A DNA stretch of 64,000 nt from Mycolicibacterium madagascariense (GCF_010729665.1 NZ_AP022610.1:868001-932000), one strand, 5' to 3'; counted from the first letter of the stretch, positions 36,300 through 44,882 are shown. Numbers and translations: made by a program. Notes: generated from the sequence alone by a model not told the origin.

Positions 36300-37420
36300 C
36301 CGATTCCGACGACCAGACCCGGCCCATCTCGGTGGCCGAACTGCTGGCGAAGAACGGCACGATCGGCGCCCCGCCCGCGGGCGGCAGGCGCCGTCGCCGC
36401 AAGGGCAACAGCGACGCCGTGACCGTCGCCGAGCTCACCGGTGAGATCCCGATCGTCAACACCGGGTCGATGCCGGTCGTGCAGCCCGCGCCCGAGCCAC
36501 CCCCCGCCCCGACACCCACGCCCGAACCGCCCGCCCACGACGAATCCGCCGACACGGCCGAACCGGCCGACACGGTCGAACCCGCAGCCGACGCCGAACC
36601 GACGGAGGCCACCGAGCCCGCGCTCACCGACGCCGAGGCCGACTACCGCGCGCACCTCCAGAGCCGCGACGTCGACCCGGACCCCATCGACTTCAAGGCA
36701 CCCACGCGTCGGCCCCCGGTGGCGACGCCGGCCGCGTTCGCGTCCCCGTCCATCGGGGCCGAGCAGATGAGCCCCGATCCCGTCGTCGACGACGACGAAC
36801 TGCTCGACCTCGGCACGGACGTGGGCTTCGGCGGGGGCCTGGACGACGCGGACGACCTCGACGACCTCGCCCCTGCGGACGACCTCGACGACCTCGATGA
36901 CCTCGGCGGCGTGGACGACGCGGCAGAAGCCGCGGACGCCGCTGACACACCGCGCCCACGGGTGTCGTCCTACTCGCGGTCGGACTCGGACACGCTGTTC
37001 GGTGGCCAGTCCGTCGCCGACGAGGCGGCCCGGCGGGGACCGCGGCCGGGGCCCGAGGACATCGACCTCGGCCCCGACGCGAAGGGGGACCGCGCGGCCG
37101 GTGAGCTCGCCACCGCGGAGACGCCCGCCGAGGCGGGCGAGGCCACGGAGTCCGGCGGCTCCGCCGTCGTCAAGGGCATCTGGGTCGTCGTGCAGTGCGT
37201 GCTGGCCGTCGCGTTCGGCGCCGGGTTGTTCATCGCCTTCGATCAGCTGTGGCGGTGGAACACGATCGTCGCGCTGGTGCTGTCGGTACTCGTCATCCTC
37301 GGCCTGGTGGTCGGCGTGCGGGTCGTGCGCAAGACCGAGGACATCGGGAGCACGCTGATCGCGGTGGCGGTCGGCGCCCTGGTCACCCTGGGACCCCTGG
37401 CACTCCTCCAGTCGCACTGA
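36296..37420 (+). CDS. membrane protein with long acidic N-terminal region (Rv0497-like)
   Basis: 374 residues. It opens with TRPISVAELLAKNGTIGAPP and a basic GGRRRRRKGN patch. About 240 residues follow that are rich in Pro, Glu, Asp and Thr, including a run of DDLDDL-type repeats (about 180-205). Three hydrophobic segments end the protein (about 290-315, 322-344 and 351-371). The disordered part is probably cytoplasmic. The function is unknown. It overlaps the ppx stop and is followed after 20 bases by the isomerase gene. Confidence 0.8.
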   Translation: MTDSDDQTRPISVAELLAKNGTIGAPPAGGRRRRRKGNSDAVTVAELTGEIPIVNTGSMPVVQPAPEPPPAPTPTPEPPAHDESADTAEPADTVEPAADAEPTEATEPALTDAEADYRAHLQSRDVDPDPIDFKAPTRRPPVATPAAFASPSIGAEQMSPDPVVDDDELLDLGTDVGFGGGLDDADDLDDLAPADDLDDLDDLGGVDDAAEAADAADTPRPRVSSYSRSDSDTLFGGQSVADEAARRGPRPGPEDIDLGPDAKGDRAAGELATAETPAEAGEATESGGSAVVKGIWVVVQCVLAVAFGAGLFIAFDQLWRWNTIVALVLSVLVILGLVVGVRVVRKTEDIGSTLIAVAVGALVTLGPLALLQSH

Positions 37421-37440
37421 CCCGTCACACTGATCCCGCA

Positions 37441-38286
37441 GTGCGCCCCGCCATCAAGGTCGGTCTTTCGACAGCCTCGGTCTACCCGTTGAGGACCGAG
37501 GCGGCCTTCGAGTACGCCGCCCGCCTCGGCTATGACGGTGTCGAGCTGATGGTCTGGGCCGAATCGGTCAGCCAGGACATCGCGGCGGTGCAGCGGCTGT
37601 CGCAGCGCTACGCCATGCCGGTACTGAGCGTGCACGCGCCCTGCCTGCTGATCTCGCAGCGCGTCTGGGGGGCCAACCCGATCTCCAAGCTCGAACGCAG
37701 CGTGCGCGCCGCCGAGGACCTCGGCGCTCAGACCGTTGTCGTGCATCCGCCATTTCGCTGGCAGCGCCGCTACGCGGAGGGCTTCACCGACCAGGTCGCC
37801 GAACTCGAGTCGGGCAGCGCGGTGATGATCGCGGTGGAGAACATGTTCCCGTTCCGGGCCGACCGCATCTTCGGGACCGGCCAGTCGTCGATCTCCCGCA
37901 TGCGCAAGCGCGGAGGCACCCCGGGCGTCGCGGTGTCGGCGTTCGCGCCGTCCTACGACCCGCTGGACGGCAACCACGCGCACTACACGCTCGACCTGTC
38001 GCACTCGGCGACCGCGGGGACCGACGCCATCGACATGGCGGCCCGGATGGGCGAGGGGTTGGTGCACCTGCACCTGTGCGACGGCAGCGGGGCGTCGACC
38101 GACGAACACCTGGTGCCGGGCCGCGGCACCCAGCCCACCGCGGAGATCTGTCAGTCGCTGGCGGCGAGCAACTTCGCCGGCCACGTCATCCTCGAGGTGA
38201 CCACCTCGGGCGCCAGGACGGCCGCCGAGCGCGAGGAGTTGCTGACCGAGTCGCTGGAATACGCCAGGACCCACCTGTTGCGGTGA
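37441..38286 (+). CDS. sugar phosphate isomerase/epimerase-like TIM-barrel protein (Rv0498-like)
   Basis: 281 residues. It fits the xylose isomerase-like/AP endonuclease 2 TIM-barrel family, with VGLSTASVYPLRTEAAFEYAA at the start, the metal-ligand regions VVVHPPFRWQ, IAVENMFPF and TLDLSHSATAG, and LVHLHLCDGSG near the end. The substrate is unknown. GTG 37441 keeps the conserved N-terminus. Its stop overlaps the next gene by 4 bases (GTGA), and it sits in a run from ppx to the thioesterase-like gene. Confidence 0.87.
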   Translation: MRPAIKVGLSTASVYPLRTEAAFEYAARLGYDGVELMVWAESVSQDIAAVQRLSQRYAMPVLSVHAPCLLISQRVWGANPISKLERSVRAAEDLGAQTVVVHPPFRWQRRYAEGFTDQVAELESGSAVMIAVENMFPFRADRIFGTGQSSISRMRKRGGTPGVAVSAFAPSYDPLDGNHAHYTLDLSHSATAGTDAIDMAARMGEGLVHLHLCDGSGASTDEHLVPGRGTQPTAEICQSLAASNFAGHVILEVTTSGARTAAEREELLTESLEYARTHLLR

Positions 38287-39194
38287 ACGCCGCCGCGTCA
38301 CCCGAACGATTGGAGCTCATCGCCGTGTCGCACACCGTCGGATCGACGTCGTTCGCCGAGGCCATGGCACTCGTGCCGGTGCCCTCGGAGGGCGATGGCG
38401 TGCGCGCCGTCTTCGACGGGGTTCTCGACGAGGACTGGACCATCGGGCCGAAGGTCCACGGCGGCGCGATGCTGGCGCTGTGCGCGAACGCGGCCCGCAC
38501 CGCGGTCCAGGCAGCCGGTGCGGCCGACGTCGAGCCCATCGCGGTGTCGGGCAGCTTCCTGTGGGCGCCCGACCCGGGGCCGCTGCGCGTGCTCACCACG
38601 ATCCGCAAGCGCGGGCGGCGGGTCAGCCTCGTCGACGTCGAGCTGAATCAGGGCGAACGCACCGCCGTGCGGGCGACCATGACGATGGCGGCGCCCGAGC
38701 CCCACGCCGACCCGCTGCTGTCGGTGAACCCGGTGCTGCCGCTGATGGCCCCGGAGCCACCGCCCGACGTCGAGGCGATCGGCCCCGGGCATCCGATGGC
38801 CGACATCGTGCACCTCGCGCGCGGCTGCGAGATCCGGCCGGTGCTGACGACGATGGGGCCGCGCCCCGGTGACGGGCCGGGAGCGGATCGGGCACCGGTG
38901 ATCGAGTACTGGGTGCGGCCGCGGCAGGGTTCGCCCGACGTGCTGTTCGCGCTGCTGTGCGGTGACGTGTCGGCGCCCGTCACCTACGCGGTGAACCGAT
39001 TCGGTTGGGCCCCAACGGTTCAGCTGACGGCCTACGTCCGGGGCCGGCCCGCCGACGGCTGGCTGCGGGTGATCTGCACGACGACGGAGATCGGGCAGGA
39101 GTGGTTCGACGAGGACCACGTCGTCGTCGATTCGCAGGGACGCATCATCGTGCAGTCCCGTCAGCTCGCGTTGGTGCCCCAACCACCGTCGTAG
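38283..39194 (+). CDS. TesB-like acyl-CoA thioesterase (Rv0499-like)
   Basis: 303 residues. Two hotdog repeats are visible, the first with DEDWTIGPKVHGGAMLALCANAA and the second with the C-terminal DSQGRIIVQSRQLALV, like TesB-type thioesterases that hydrolyse acyl-CoA. The acyl chain preference cannot be read. Its GTG overlaps the isomerase stop. It ends 31 bases before proC. Confidence 0.82.
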   Translation: MNAAASPERLELIAVSHTVGSTSFAEAMALVPVPSEGDGVRAVFDGVLDEDWTIGPKVHGGAMLALCANAARTAVQAAGAADVEPIAVSGSFLWAPDPGPLRVLTTIRKRGRRVSLVDVELNQGERTAVRATMTMAAPEPHADPLLSVNPVLPLMAPEPPPDVEAIGPGHPMADIVHLARGCEIRPVLTTMGPRPGDGPGADRAPVIEYWVRPRQGSPDVLFALLCGDVSAPVTYAVNRFGWAPTVQLTAYVRGRPADGWLRVICTTTEIGQEWFDEDHVVVDSQGRIIVQSRQLALVPQPPS

Positions 39195-39225
39195 CCGGCC
39201 GCCGCGAGCATGCGATGCTGGCTGC

Positions 39226-40098
39226 GTGGCGAGAATTGCGATCATCGGTGGCGGAAGTATCGGCGAGGCACTGCTTTCCGGGCTCCTGCGTTCGGGCAGG
39301 CAGGCCAGGGACATGGTGGTCGCCGAGCGGTTCCAAGAGCGGGCCAGCTACCTGGCGGACAAGTACGCCGTGCAGACGGCGTCGGTCGCCGATGCCGCCG
39401 AGAACGCCACCTACGTGATCGTCGCGGTCAAGCCGACGGACGTCGCGCAGGTGATCGGCGACATCGCCGACGCCGCCGCGCGCGCCGAGACCAACACGGC
39501 CGAGCAGGTGTTCGTGTCGGTGGCCGCCGGTGTCACCACGGCCTACTACGAGGCCAACCTGCCCGCGGGGTCACCCGTCATCCGGGTCATGCCGAACTCG
39601 CCCATCGTCGTGGGCGGCGGCGTCAGCGCGCTGGCCCCCGGCCGGTTCGCGACCCCCGAGCAGCTGAGCGAGGTGTCGGCGATCTTCGACGCGGTCGGCG
39701 GCGTCGTCACGGTCCCGGAGAGTCAGCTCGACGCCGTCACCGCGGTCTCCGGATCGGGTCCCGGCTACTTCTTCCTGATGGTCGAGGCGCTCGTCGACGC
39801 GGGCGTGGCCGTCGGTCTGCCGAGGGCCGTGGCCACCGATCTGGCCGCCCAGACCATGGCCGGTTCGGCCGCGATGTTGCTGGAGAGCATCGACCGGGCC
39901 GGTCTGGCGGGCGCGGGAACGTTCGGTCCGGTGATGGACACCAGCCCCGCCCAGTTGCGTGCCACCGTGACGTCGCCGGGCGGCACCACCGCGGCTGGGC
40001 TGCGGGAATTGGAGCGGGGGGGCCTGCGGGCCGCGGTGGCCGACGCCGTCGTGGCCGCAAAAACCCGCTCTGAGCAGCTAGGAATTACATCCGAGTAG
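39226..40098 (+). CDS. proC: pyrroline-5-carboxylate reductase
   Basis: 290 residues. It reduces pyrroline-5-carboxylate to proline with NAD(P)H. The Rossmann motif is IIGGGSIGEALLSGLL, with VRVMPNSPIVVGGG-type sequence in the middle and the C-terminal signature SGSGPGYFFLMVEALVDAGV followed by TSPGGTTAAGLRELE. GTG 39226 is 6 nt after GATGCT, a weaker -10 candidate. The next gene is preceded by a 135-bp leader region. Confidence 0.96.
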   Translation: MARIAIIGGGSIGEALLSGLLRSGRQARDMVVAERFQERASYLADKYAVQTASVADAAENATYVIVAVKPTDVAQVIGDIADAAARAETNTAEQVFVSVAAGVTTAYYEANLPAGSPVIRVMPNSPIVVGGGVSALAPGRFATPEQLSEVSAIFDAVGGVVTVPESQLDAVTAVSGSGPGYFFLMVEALVDAGVAVGLPRAVATDLAAQTMAGSAAMLLESIDRAGLAGAGTFGPVMDTSPAQLRATVTSPGGTTAAGLRELERGGLRAAVADAVVAAKTRSEQLGITSE

Positions 40099-40155
40099 TT
40101 CAACGATTTCGGACGGATTAGCCCACACCCGTCGCAATAACCCCAGTGGCCACGC

Positions 40156-40215
40156 TATTCTCCTCGAGGTAGCACGCTCAGCGCCAGCGGTGGGGAAGCC
40201 GCTGGGGCAGCGTGC
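40156..40215 (+). promoter_or_regulatory. promoter and 5'-leader hairpin of the BldC-like gene
   Basis: TATTCT (40156-40161) is a likely -10. The predicted transcript would begin a few bases before a two-part stem-loop: GCACGCT (40172-40178) pairs with AGCGTGC (40209-40215), and inside it CCAGCGG (40184-40190) pairs with CCGCTGG (40199-40205). Confidence 0.45.
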
Positions 40216-40233
40216 CTGATTGATTGGGTTGCG

Positions 40234-40491
40234 ATGACGTCTATGAACGGGCCCTCTTCGCGGGATTCCGCCGGCGGCAAGTCCGCGCGGGATGGCTCCG
40301 GCGGAGAACCGCCGCGCCAGCAATTCCTGACCGTCGCCGAAGTCGCGAGCCTCATGCGGGTGAGCAAGATGACGGTCTACCGGCTCGTTCACAACGGAGA
40401 GCTCCCCGCCGTGCGCGTGGGCCGCTCCTTCCGCGTGCACGCCAAGGCCGTGCACGACCTCCTGGAGACCTCGTACTTCGACGCGGGCTAG
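40234..40491 (+). CDS. BldC/excisionase-like helix-turn-helix protein (Rv0500A-like)
   Basis: 85 residues. A disordered Ser/Gly-rich N-terminus is followed by a MerR/excisionase-type DNA-binding domain, LTVAEVASLMRVSKMTVYRLVHNGELPAVRVGRSFRV. Such small proteins bind DNA without an effector domain; the actinobacterial relative BldC is a developmental regulator. No recombinase gene is nearby, so it is not a phage excisionase in context. ATG 40234 or 40243 could be used. An upstream hairpin suggests leader-level control. Confidence 0.88.
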   Translation: MTSMNGPSSRDSAGGKSARDGSGGEPPRQQFLTVAEVASLMRVSKMTVYRLVHNGELPAVRVGRSFRVHAKAVHDLLETSYFDAG

Positions 40492-40544
40492 CGCACCGTC
40501 GCCCGCGCCGACGCAGCGGTTTTCGTACCGCCGCGGTCGCCGGG

Positions 40545-40550
40545 TAAGGT
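40545..40550 (+). promoter_or_regulatory. -10 hexamer TAAGGT upstream of bS22
   Basis: TAAGGT would start transcription near 40557, leaving a leader of about 45 bases before ATG 40603. Confidence 0.4.
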
Positions 40551-40602
40551 GGCGGTTCGGTTCTTTGGCACCACGCCGGAGATGTCTTAGGTAGCGGAGT
40601 TC

Positions 40603-40704
40603 ATGGGTTCAGTCATCAAGAAGCGGCGCAAGCGTATGTCGAAGAAGAAGCACCGCAAGCTGCTTCGTCGCACTCGGGTGCAGCGCAGAAAATTGGGCAA
40701 GTAG
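40603..40704 (+). CDS. small ribosomal subunit protein bS22 (AURKAIP1/COX24 domain)
   Basis: Only 33 residues, extremely basic: it starts [19 protein letters not shown] and ends in LGK. This matches the actinobacterial 33-residue protein once annotated as Rv0500B, which cryo-EM of mycobacterial ribosomes identified as bS22, bound to the 30S subunit. Over half the residues are Lys or Arg. It has its own -10 candidate at 40545-40550 and stands alone between the BldC-like gene and the epimerase gene. Confidence 0.93.
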
Positions 40705-40721
40705 CTCTCATCTTCGCCCGC

Positions 40722-40727
40722 TAGGCT
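40722..40727 (+). promoter_or_regulatory. -10 hexamer TAGGCT, leaderless promoter of the epimerase gene
   Basis: TAGGCT is followed by 6 nt and ATG 40734, matching the lpdC pattern. Confidence 0.55.
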
Positions 40728-40733
40728 GTGCCG

Positions 40734-41846
40734 ATGGATTCCGATGGCCGGCCTACGCATGGCCATGGGCACGACGCCGGTAGCTCCGACTCGAGGGATG
40801 CCGCGCAGGGCCCCAAGGTGGTGCTCGTCACCGGTGCGTGTCGCTTCCTCGGCGGCTACCTCACCGCCCGGTTGGCGCAGAACCCGACGATCGATCACGT
40901 CATCGCGGTCGATGCGATCACGCCGAGCAAGGATCTGCTGCGTCGGATGGGTCGCGCCGAGTTCGTGCGAGCCGACATCCGAAATCCCTTCATCGCCAAG
41001 GTGATTCGCAACGGGAACGTCGACACGGTGGTGCACGCGGCGGCGGCGTCCTACGCGCCGCGCGCGGGCGGTCGCGCCGCGCTCAAGGAGCTCAACGTCA
41101 TGGGCGCGATGCAGTTGTTCGCGGCATGCCAGAAGGCGCCGTCGGTGCGGCGGGTGGTCCTGAAGTCCACGTCGGAGGTCTACGGCTCGAGCCCGCGCGA
41201 TCCCGTGCTGTTCACCGAGGACGGCAGCTCGCGGCGGCCACCCGGTGAGGGTTTCGCGCAGGACAGCATCGACATCGAGGGCTACGCGCGGGGTCTGGCG
41301 CGGCGACGTCCCGACATCAAGGTGACGATCCTGCGGCTGGCCAACATGATCGGCCCCGCGATGGACACCGCGCTCTCCCGCTTCCTCGCCGGACCCGTGG
41401 TGCCGTCGGTGCTGGGTCACGACGCCCGCCTGCAGCTGCTGCACGAACAGGACGCCCTCGGCGTGCTCGAGCGGGCCACGATCGCGGGCCGCTCCGGCAC
41501 CTTCAACGTGGGCGCCGCGGGCATCATCATGATGTCGCAGGCGATTAGGCGCTCCGGCCGGGTGCCGCTGCCGGTGCCCAAATCGGCCCTCAGCGCGGTG
41601 GATTCGCTGCGCCGCGCCACCCGCTACACCGAACTCGACCGCGAACAGCTGAACTACGTCAGCTATGGGAGGGTCATGGACACCACGCGAATGCGCAAGG
41701 ACCTAGGTTACAGCCCGAAGTGGACCACGGCGGAGGCTTTCGACGATTACGTGCGCGGTCGAGGCTTGACCCCGATCGTGGACCCGCGCTGGGTACGCTC
41801 GCTGGAGAGCCGCGCCATTTCGGCGGCGCAGCGGTGGGGGAGATAG
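40734..41846 (+). CDS. galE2: NAD-dependent epimerase/dehydratase family protein (GalE2-like)
   Basis: 370 residues with a His/Gly-rich start and an extended-SDR domain. The cofactor loop reads VTGACRFLGGYL, and the NAD-binding aspartate region is VIAVDAITPS. Ser residues of KSTSEVYG occupy the catalytic Ser/Thr position. The usual YxxxK is not clear; the aligned stretch IEGYARGLARR has Tyr but no Lys, so epimerase activity is uncertain. ATG 40734 is preferred to GTG 40728 because of the leaderless-type promoter. Its stop TAG lies inside TAGTCT (41844-41849), a -10 candidate for the acyltransferase gene. Confidence 0.82.
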   Translation: MDSDGRPTHGHGHDAGSSDSRDAAQGPKVVLVTGACRFLGGYLTARLAQNPTIDHVIAVDAITPSKDLLRRMGRAEFVRADIRNPFIAKVIRNGNVDTVVHAAAASYAPRAGGRAALKELNVMGAMQLFAACQKAPSVRRVVLKSTSEVYGSSPRDPVLFTEDGSSRRPPGEGFAQDSIDIEGYARGLARRRPDIKVTILRLANMIGPAMDTALSRFLAGPVVPSVLGHDARLQLLHEQDALGVLERATIAGRSGTFNVGAAGIIMMSQAIRRSGRVPLPVPKSALSAVDSLRRATRYTELDREQLNYVSYGRVMDTTRMRKDLGYSPKWTTAEAFDDYVRGRGLTPIVDPRWVRSLESRAISAAQRWGR

Positions 41847-41849
41847 TCT
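41844..41849 (+). promoter_or_regulatory. -10 hexamer TAGTCT overlapping the galE2 stop codon
   Basis: The hexamer would start transcription near 41856. GGGGAGAGGG then serves as ribosome binding site for GTG 41880. Confidence 0.4.
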
Positions 41850-41879
41850 TGTACGACGGGGCGGGGAGAGGGTGGCGAC

Positions 41880-42944
41880 GTGGCGGGTGAGTCGAAGGCG
41901 AAAGTGATTCCGCTGCACTCCAATTCGGGCCGTTCATCGGCTCAGCGGAGAGCTGCGGCACGTGCCGACGGAGCGCGGCGGCATCCGTCGCTCATCGAGG
42001 ACCCCGGAACCAGGGCGTCGGCCGAGCAGGTCGCCGCCGTCGTCCGCGAGATCGACGACCGTCGCACGGCGGCCGGTGCCCCCAGCGAGGACTACGAGCC
42101 CAACGAACTCGCCCAGCGCATCGCCTCGGCCGCGGAGTTCCTGCGCAAGCGGATGAGCGGCGACTACGTCGTCGACGAGTTCGGCTTCGACAAGCACCTC
42201 AACGAGGCAATCTTTCTTCCGTTGCTACGCGGGCTCTTTCGCAACTGGTTCCGGGTCGAGGTCAGCGGTATCGAGAACCTCCCCGAGACCGGTGCGGCCC
42301 TCGTCGTCGCCAACCACGCCGGCGTCCTGCCGCTCGACGGGCTGATGGCCTCGGTCGCGGTGCACGACAATCACCCCACGAACCGCGACCTCCGGCTGCT
42401 GGCCGCCGACATGGTGTTCGACATGCCGATGGTCGGCCAGGCCGCGCGCAAGGCGGGCCACACGATGGCGTGCACCGCCGACGCCCACCGCCTGCTCGCG
42501 GCGGGCGAACTCACCGCGGTGTTCCCCGAGGGCTACAAGGGACTGGGCAAGAACTTCCGCGATCGGTACAAGCTGCAGCGCTTCGGCCGCGGCGGTTTCG
42601 TGGCCGCGGCGCTGCGGGCGGGCGCCCCGATCGTGCCCTGCTCGATCGTCGGGTCCGAGGAGATCTACCCGATGCTCAGCGACGTCAAGCTGCTGGCCCG
42701 GCTGCTTGGGCTGCCGTACTTCCCGATCACGCCGCTGTTTCCGCTGGCCGGTCCGCTCGGACTGGTGCCGCTGCCGTCGAAGTGGCACATCCAGTTCGGC
42801 GAGCCCATCTCGACGCGGGACTACGACGAGTCCGCGGCCGATGACCCCATGGTCACCTTCGAGCTGACCGACCAGGTCCGCGAGACCATTCAGCAGACGC
42901 TGTACCAACTGCTCGCCAACCGCAGGAACCCCTACCTCGGCTGA
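41880..42944 (+). CDS. phospholipid/glycerol acyltransferase (Rv0502-like)
   Basis: 354 residues. A polar N-terminal region of about 100 residues precedes an LPLAT-fold domain. The acyltransferase block is VVANHAGVLPLDGLM, the MGAT-like form of the NH(x)D motif, and FPEGYKGLGKNF follows as the second conserved block. It probably acylates a glycerolipid or related envelope lipid at the membrane. GTG 41880 is well placed behind GGGGAGAGGG. The convergent dehydratase gene ends 7 bases later. No cyclopropane synthase gene intervenes here, unlike H37Rv (cmaA2). Confidence 0.88.
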   Translation: MAGESKAKVIPLHSNSGRSSAQRRAAARADGARRHPSLIEDPGTRASAEQVAAVVREIDDRRTAAGAPSEDYEPNELAQRIASAAEFLRKRMSGDYVVDEFGFDKHLNEAIFLPLLRGLFRNWFRVEVSGIENLPETGAALVVANHAGVLPLDGLMASVAVHDNHPTNRDLRLLAADMVFDMPMVGQAARKAGHTMACTADAHRLLAAGELTAVFPEGYKGLGKNFRDRYKLQRFGRGGFVAAALRAGAPIVPCSIVGSEEIYPMLSDVKLLARLLGLPYFPITPLFPLAGPLGLVPLPSKWHIQFGEPISTRDYDESAADDPMVTFELTDQVRETIQQTLYQLLANRRNPYLG

Positions 42945-42950
42945 GCGTCG

Positions 42951-43490
42951 TCAGGAGCCGGCTTTGGTTTGCCCGGCAATCATGCGCTTCATCGCGGCGT
43001 CCCGCCCGGCCGCGATCTGCGCGGTGACTTCGGCGTTCTCGGCGGCGTTCGTCGACTCCCCGAACAGCGTGACGGTGCTCGTCAGCACGGGTCGGCCCTC
43101 GTCGTCGGTGACCTCGCCGCGGATCTCGGTGATGATCGCGCCGTGCGACTCGATCACCGAGTCGAGGTAGGAGTCGAACCACAGCTTGTCGCCGACCACG
43201 ATCGGGCGGTGGAACACCAGCTTCTGGTCGCGGTGCAGCACGCGCTCCATGTTGATGGGCACGTCGAACTGATGAAAGATCTCGTCCTGCACCCGGCGAC
43301 CCGCGACGGCGACGAAGGTCAGGGAGGCGATCAGCCCCTCCTGGCCACACTCGGCGGCCGCGGCCTCGGTGTAGTGGGCGGGGTGCTCGTCCTTCACCGA
43401 ACGGGCGAATTCCCGCACCTTCTCACGGTCCACCAGGAAGTAGTCGGGATACCTGTAGTGGGTGCCGATGATGTCTTCGGCGATGCTCAT
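42951..43490 (-). CDS. MaoC/HadA-like (UPF0336) dehydratase
   Basis: 179 residues, matching Rv0504c. The hotdog-fold dehydratase region is visible, with [26 protein letters not shown] at the N-terminus and [20 protein letters not shown] as the typical FAS1-DH/HadA motif. Proteins of this type dehydrate 3-hydroxyacyl-ACP in mycolic-acid elongation; this paralogue lacks a neighbouring HadB, so its partner is unknown. ATG 43490 follows GGGGAG. serB1 lies upstream on the same strand. Confidence 0.87.
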   Translation of the reverse strand: MSIAEDIIGTHYRYPDYFLVDREKVREFARSVKDEHPAHYTEAAAAECGQEGLIASLTFVAVAGRRVQDEIFHQFDVPINMERVLHRDQKLVFHRPIVVGDKLWFDSYLDSVIESHGAIITEIRGEVTDDEGRPVLTSTVTLFGESTNAAENAEVTAQIAAGRDAAMKRMIAGQTKAGS

Positions 43491-43550
43491 GTCTCGTCGC
43501 TCCCCGCGTCGGCCCTGGATCCCAGCGGCGCCGAGCCTATCAGCGCGCGG

Positions 43551-44471
43551 TCACCGGCCGATCCCGCGAAGGCCGTTCCCGCCGCGGTGGGACACGACGG
43601 CGGCGAGCGCACCGCCCGCGGCGCCCAGCGCCAGCGCCGAGGGCACCCCGATGCGGGCGGCCTTGCGGGCGGTGCGGAAGTCGCGGATCTCCCACCCCCG
43701 CTTGCGCGCCAGGTCGCGCAGCGCGGCGTCGGGGTTGATCGCCACCGCGGTGCCGACCAGCGACAGCATGGGGACGTCGTTGATGCTGTCGGAGTAGGCC
43801 GTGCAGCGCCTCAGGTTGAGCCCCTCGCGGATCGCGAGTGACCGCACGGCGTGCGCCTTGCCCGCGCCGTGCAGGATCTCCCCGACGAGGCGGCCGGTGA
43901 ACACCCCGTCCTTCGACTCGGCGACCGTGCCGAGCGCACCGGTCAGCCCGAGCTTGCGGGCGATCGTGGCGGCCAGCTCGTAGGGGGTGGCGGTGACGAG
44001 CCACACCTGCTGGCCGGCGTCGAGGTGCATCTCGGCCAGCGCGCGGGTGCCCTGCCAGATCTTGTCGGCGATGATCTCGTCGTAGATCTCCTCGCCGACC
44101 TCGGTCAGCTCCGAGGTCGGCCGCCCCTCGATGAACGCCAGCGCCTTGGTCCGGCCCGCGGCGACGTCGTCGCTGTTCTCCTTGCCGGTGAGCTGAAACT
44201 TGGCCTGCGCGTAGCCGAATCGCGCGAGGTCGCCGTAGGTGAAGTACTTGCGGGCCGCCAGGCCCCTGGCGAAGTGCACCAGGGAGGAGCCCTGCACGAG
44301 GGTGTTGTCGACGTCGAAGAACGCCGCCGCGGTCAGGTCGGGGGGCGGTGGGGCGTGCTCGACCTCGTCGGCGGCCACGGCGGCGGCAGCGGGCTCGACG
44401 GCGGCACCCGTGGCGGGGCCGGCCTCGAGATCGGCCGCCTCCGGACCGGTTGCAGCCCATGACTCGGACAC
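43551..44471 (-). CDS. serB1: HAD-family phosphoserine phosphatase-like hydrolase
   Basis: 306 residues. An Ala/Pro-rich N-terminus precedes a HAD phosphatase domain with motif [15 protein letters not shown], motif II TATPYEL and motif [18 protein letters not shown] hydrophobic C-terminal segment ([19 protein letters not shown]) may touch the membrane. The family dephosphorylates phosphoserine or a related substrate; activity on serine phosphate is assigned by homology only. GTG 44471 is 6 nt from TAATGT on the minus strand. It is divergent from the glutaredoxin-like gene by 33 bases. Confidence 0.88.
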   Translation of the reverse strand: MSESWAATGPEAADLEAGPATGAAVEPAAAAVAADEVEHAPPPPDLTAAAFFDVDNTLVQGSSLVHFARGLAARKYFTYGDLARFGYAQAKFQLTGKENSDDVAAGRTKALAFIEGRPTSELTEVGEEIYDEIIADKIWQGTRALAEMHLDAGQQVWLVTATPYELAATIARKLGLTGALGTVAESKDGVFTGRLVGEILHGAGKAHAVRSLAIREGLNLRRCTAYSDSINDVPMLSLVGTAVAINPDAALRDLARKRGWEIRDFRTARKAARIGVPSALALGAAGGALAAVVSHRGGNGLRGIGR

Positions 44472-44477
44472 GATTCA

Positions 44478-44499
44478 ACATTAGGGCACGCGATACTGG
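44478..44499. promoter_or_regulatory. divergent -10 elements for serB1 and the glutaredoxin-like gene
   Basis: TAATGT on the minus strand (44483-44478) is 6 nt from GTG 44471. GATACT on the plus strand (44492-44497) is 7 nt from GTG 44505, and the overlapping TACTGG (44494-44499) is an alternative. Confidence 0.5.
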
Positions 44500-44504
44500 G
44501 AGCC

Positions 44505-44813
44505 GTGGACCATGCGGCGAGTGCGCACACCGTGGAGTTGCTGACCCGGGCCGGCTGCAGCCTGTGCGAGAAGGCCGCGGCGCGGCTGGCCGAGCTGGCC
44601 GCCGAGTGGGGGTTCGCCCTCGTGTCGACCGACGTCGACGCTGCCGCGGCCGCCGGGGACCCCACCCTGCGCGCCGAGTACGGCGACCTGCTGCCCGTCG
44701 TGCTGCTCGACGGCGTCCAGCACAGCTACTGGGAGGTCGACGAGGCGGCGCTGCGGGCCGATCTGGCGGTCCCGCCGACGCGAGCCGACCGCCCGGCGAG
44801 CGAGCTCGGCTAA
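44505..44813 (+). CDS. glutaredoxin-like (DUF836) protein (Rv0508-like)
   Basis: 102 residues. The redox motif CSLC lies in LTRAGCSLCEKAAARLAELA, and DLLPVVLLDGVQHSYWEVDEAALRADL gives the thioredoxin-fold proline and C-terminal helix. It could reduce disulfides or transfer electrons; a partner is unknown. GTG 44505 is likely leaderless. It precedes the hemA leader region. Confidence 0.9.
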   Translation: MDHAASAHTVELLTRAGCSLCEKAAARLAELAAEWGFALVSTDVDAAAAAGDPTLRAEYGDLLPVVLLDGVQHSYWEVDEAALRADLAVPPTRADRPASELG

Positions 44814-44838
44814 TTTGGAGGGCGGGCTGGTAGACGGC

Positions 44839-44844
44839 TAATCT
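44839..44844 (+). promoter_or_regulatory. -10 hexamer TAATCT of the hemA transcript
   Basis: TAATCT lies 5 nt before GTG 44850 and about 88 nt before the hemA ATG, so hemA would have a leader of about 80 bases. Confidence 0.5.
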
Positions 44845-44849
44845 CGGAA

Positions 44850-44882
44850 GTGTTCCTGGGGCGAGCGAAGCGACGGGACTGA
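44850..44882 (+). CDS. short ORF 1 in the hemA leader
   Basis: GTG 44850 to TGA 44882 encodes 10 residues (VFLGRAKRRD), and the -10 TAATCT ends 5 nt upstream. It stops exactly one base before the next mini-ORF. It is built on the first of two imperfect 31-bp direct repeats (44851-44881 and 44884-44914). Translation is not proven. Confidence 0.3.
   Translation: MFLGRAKRRD

Noticed and set aside
40234..40491. Phage excisionase and prophage boundary
   Set aside because: No integrase, attachment site or phage gene is nearby, and the gene is syntenic in mycobacteria.
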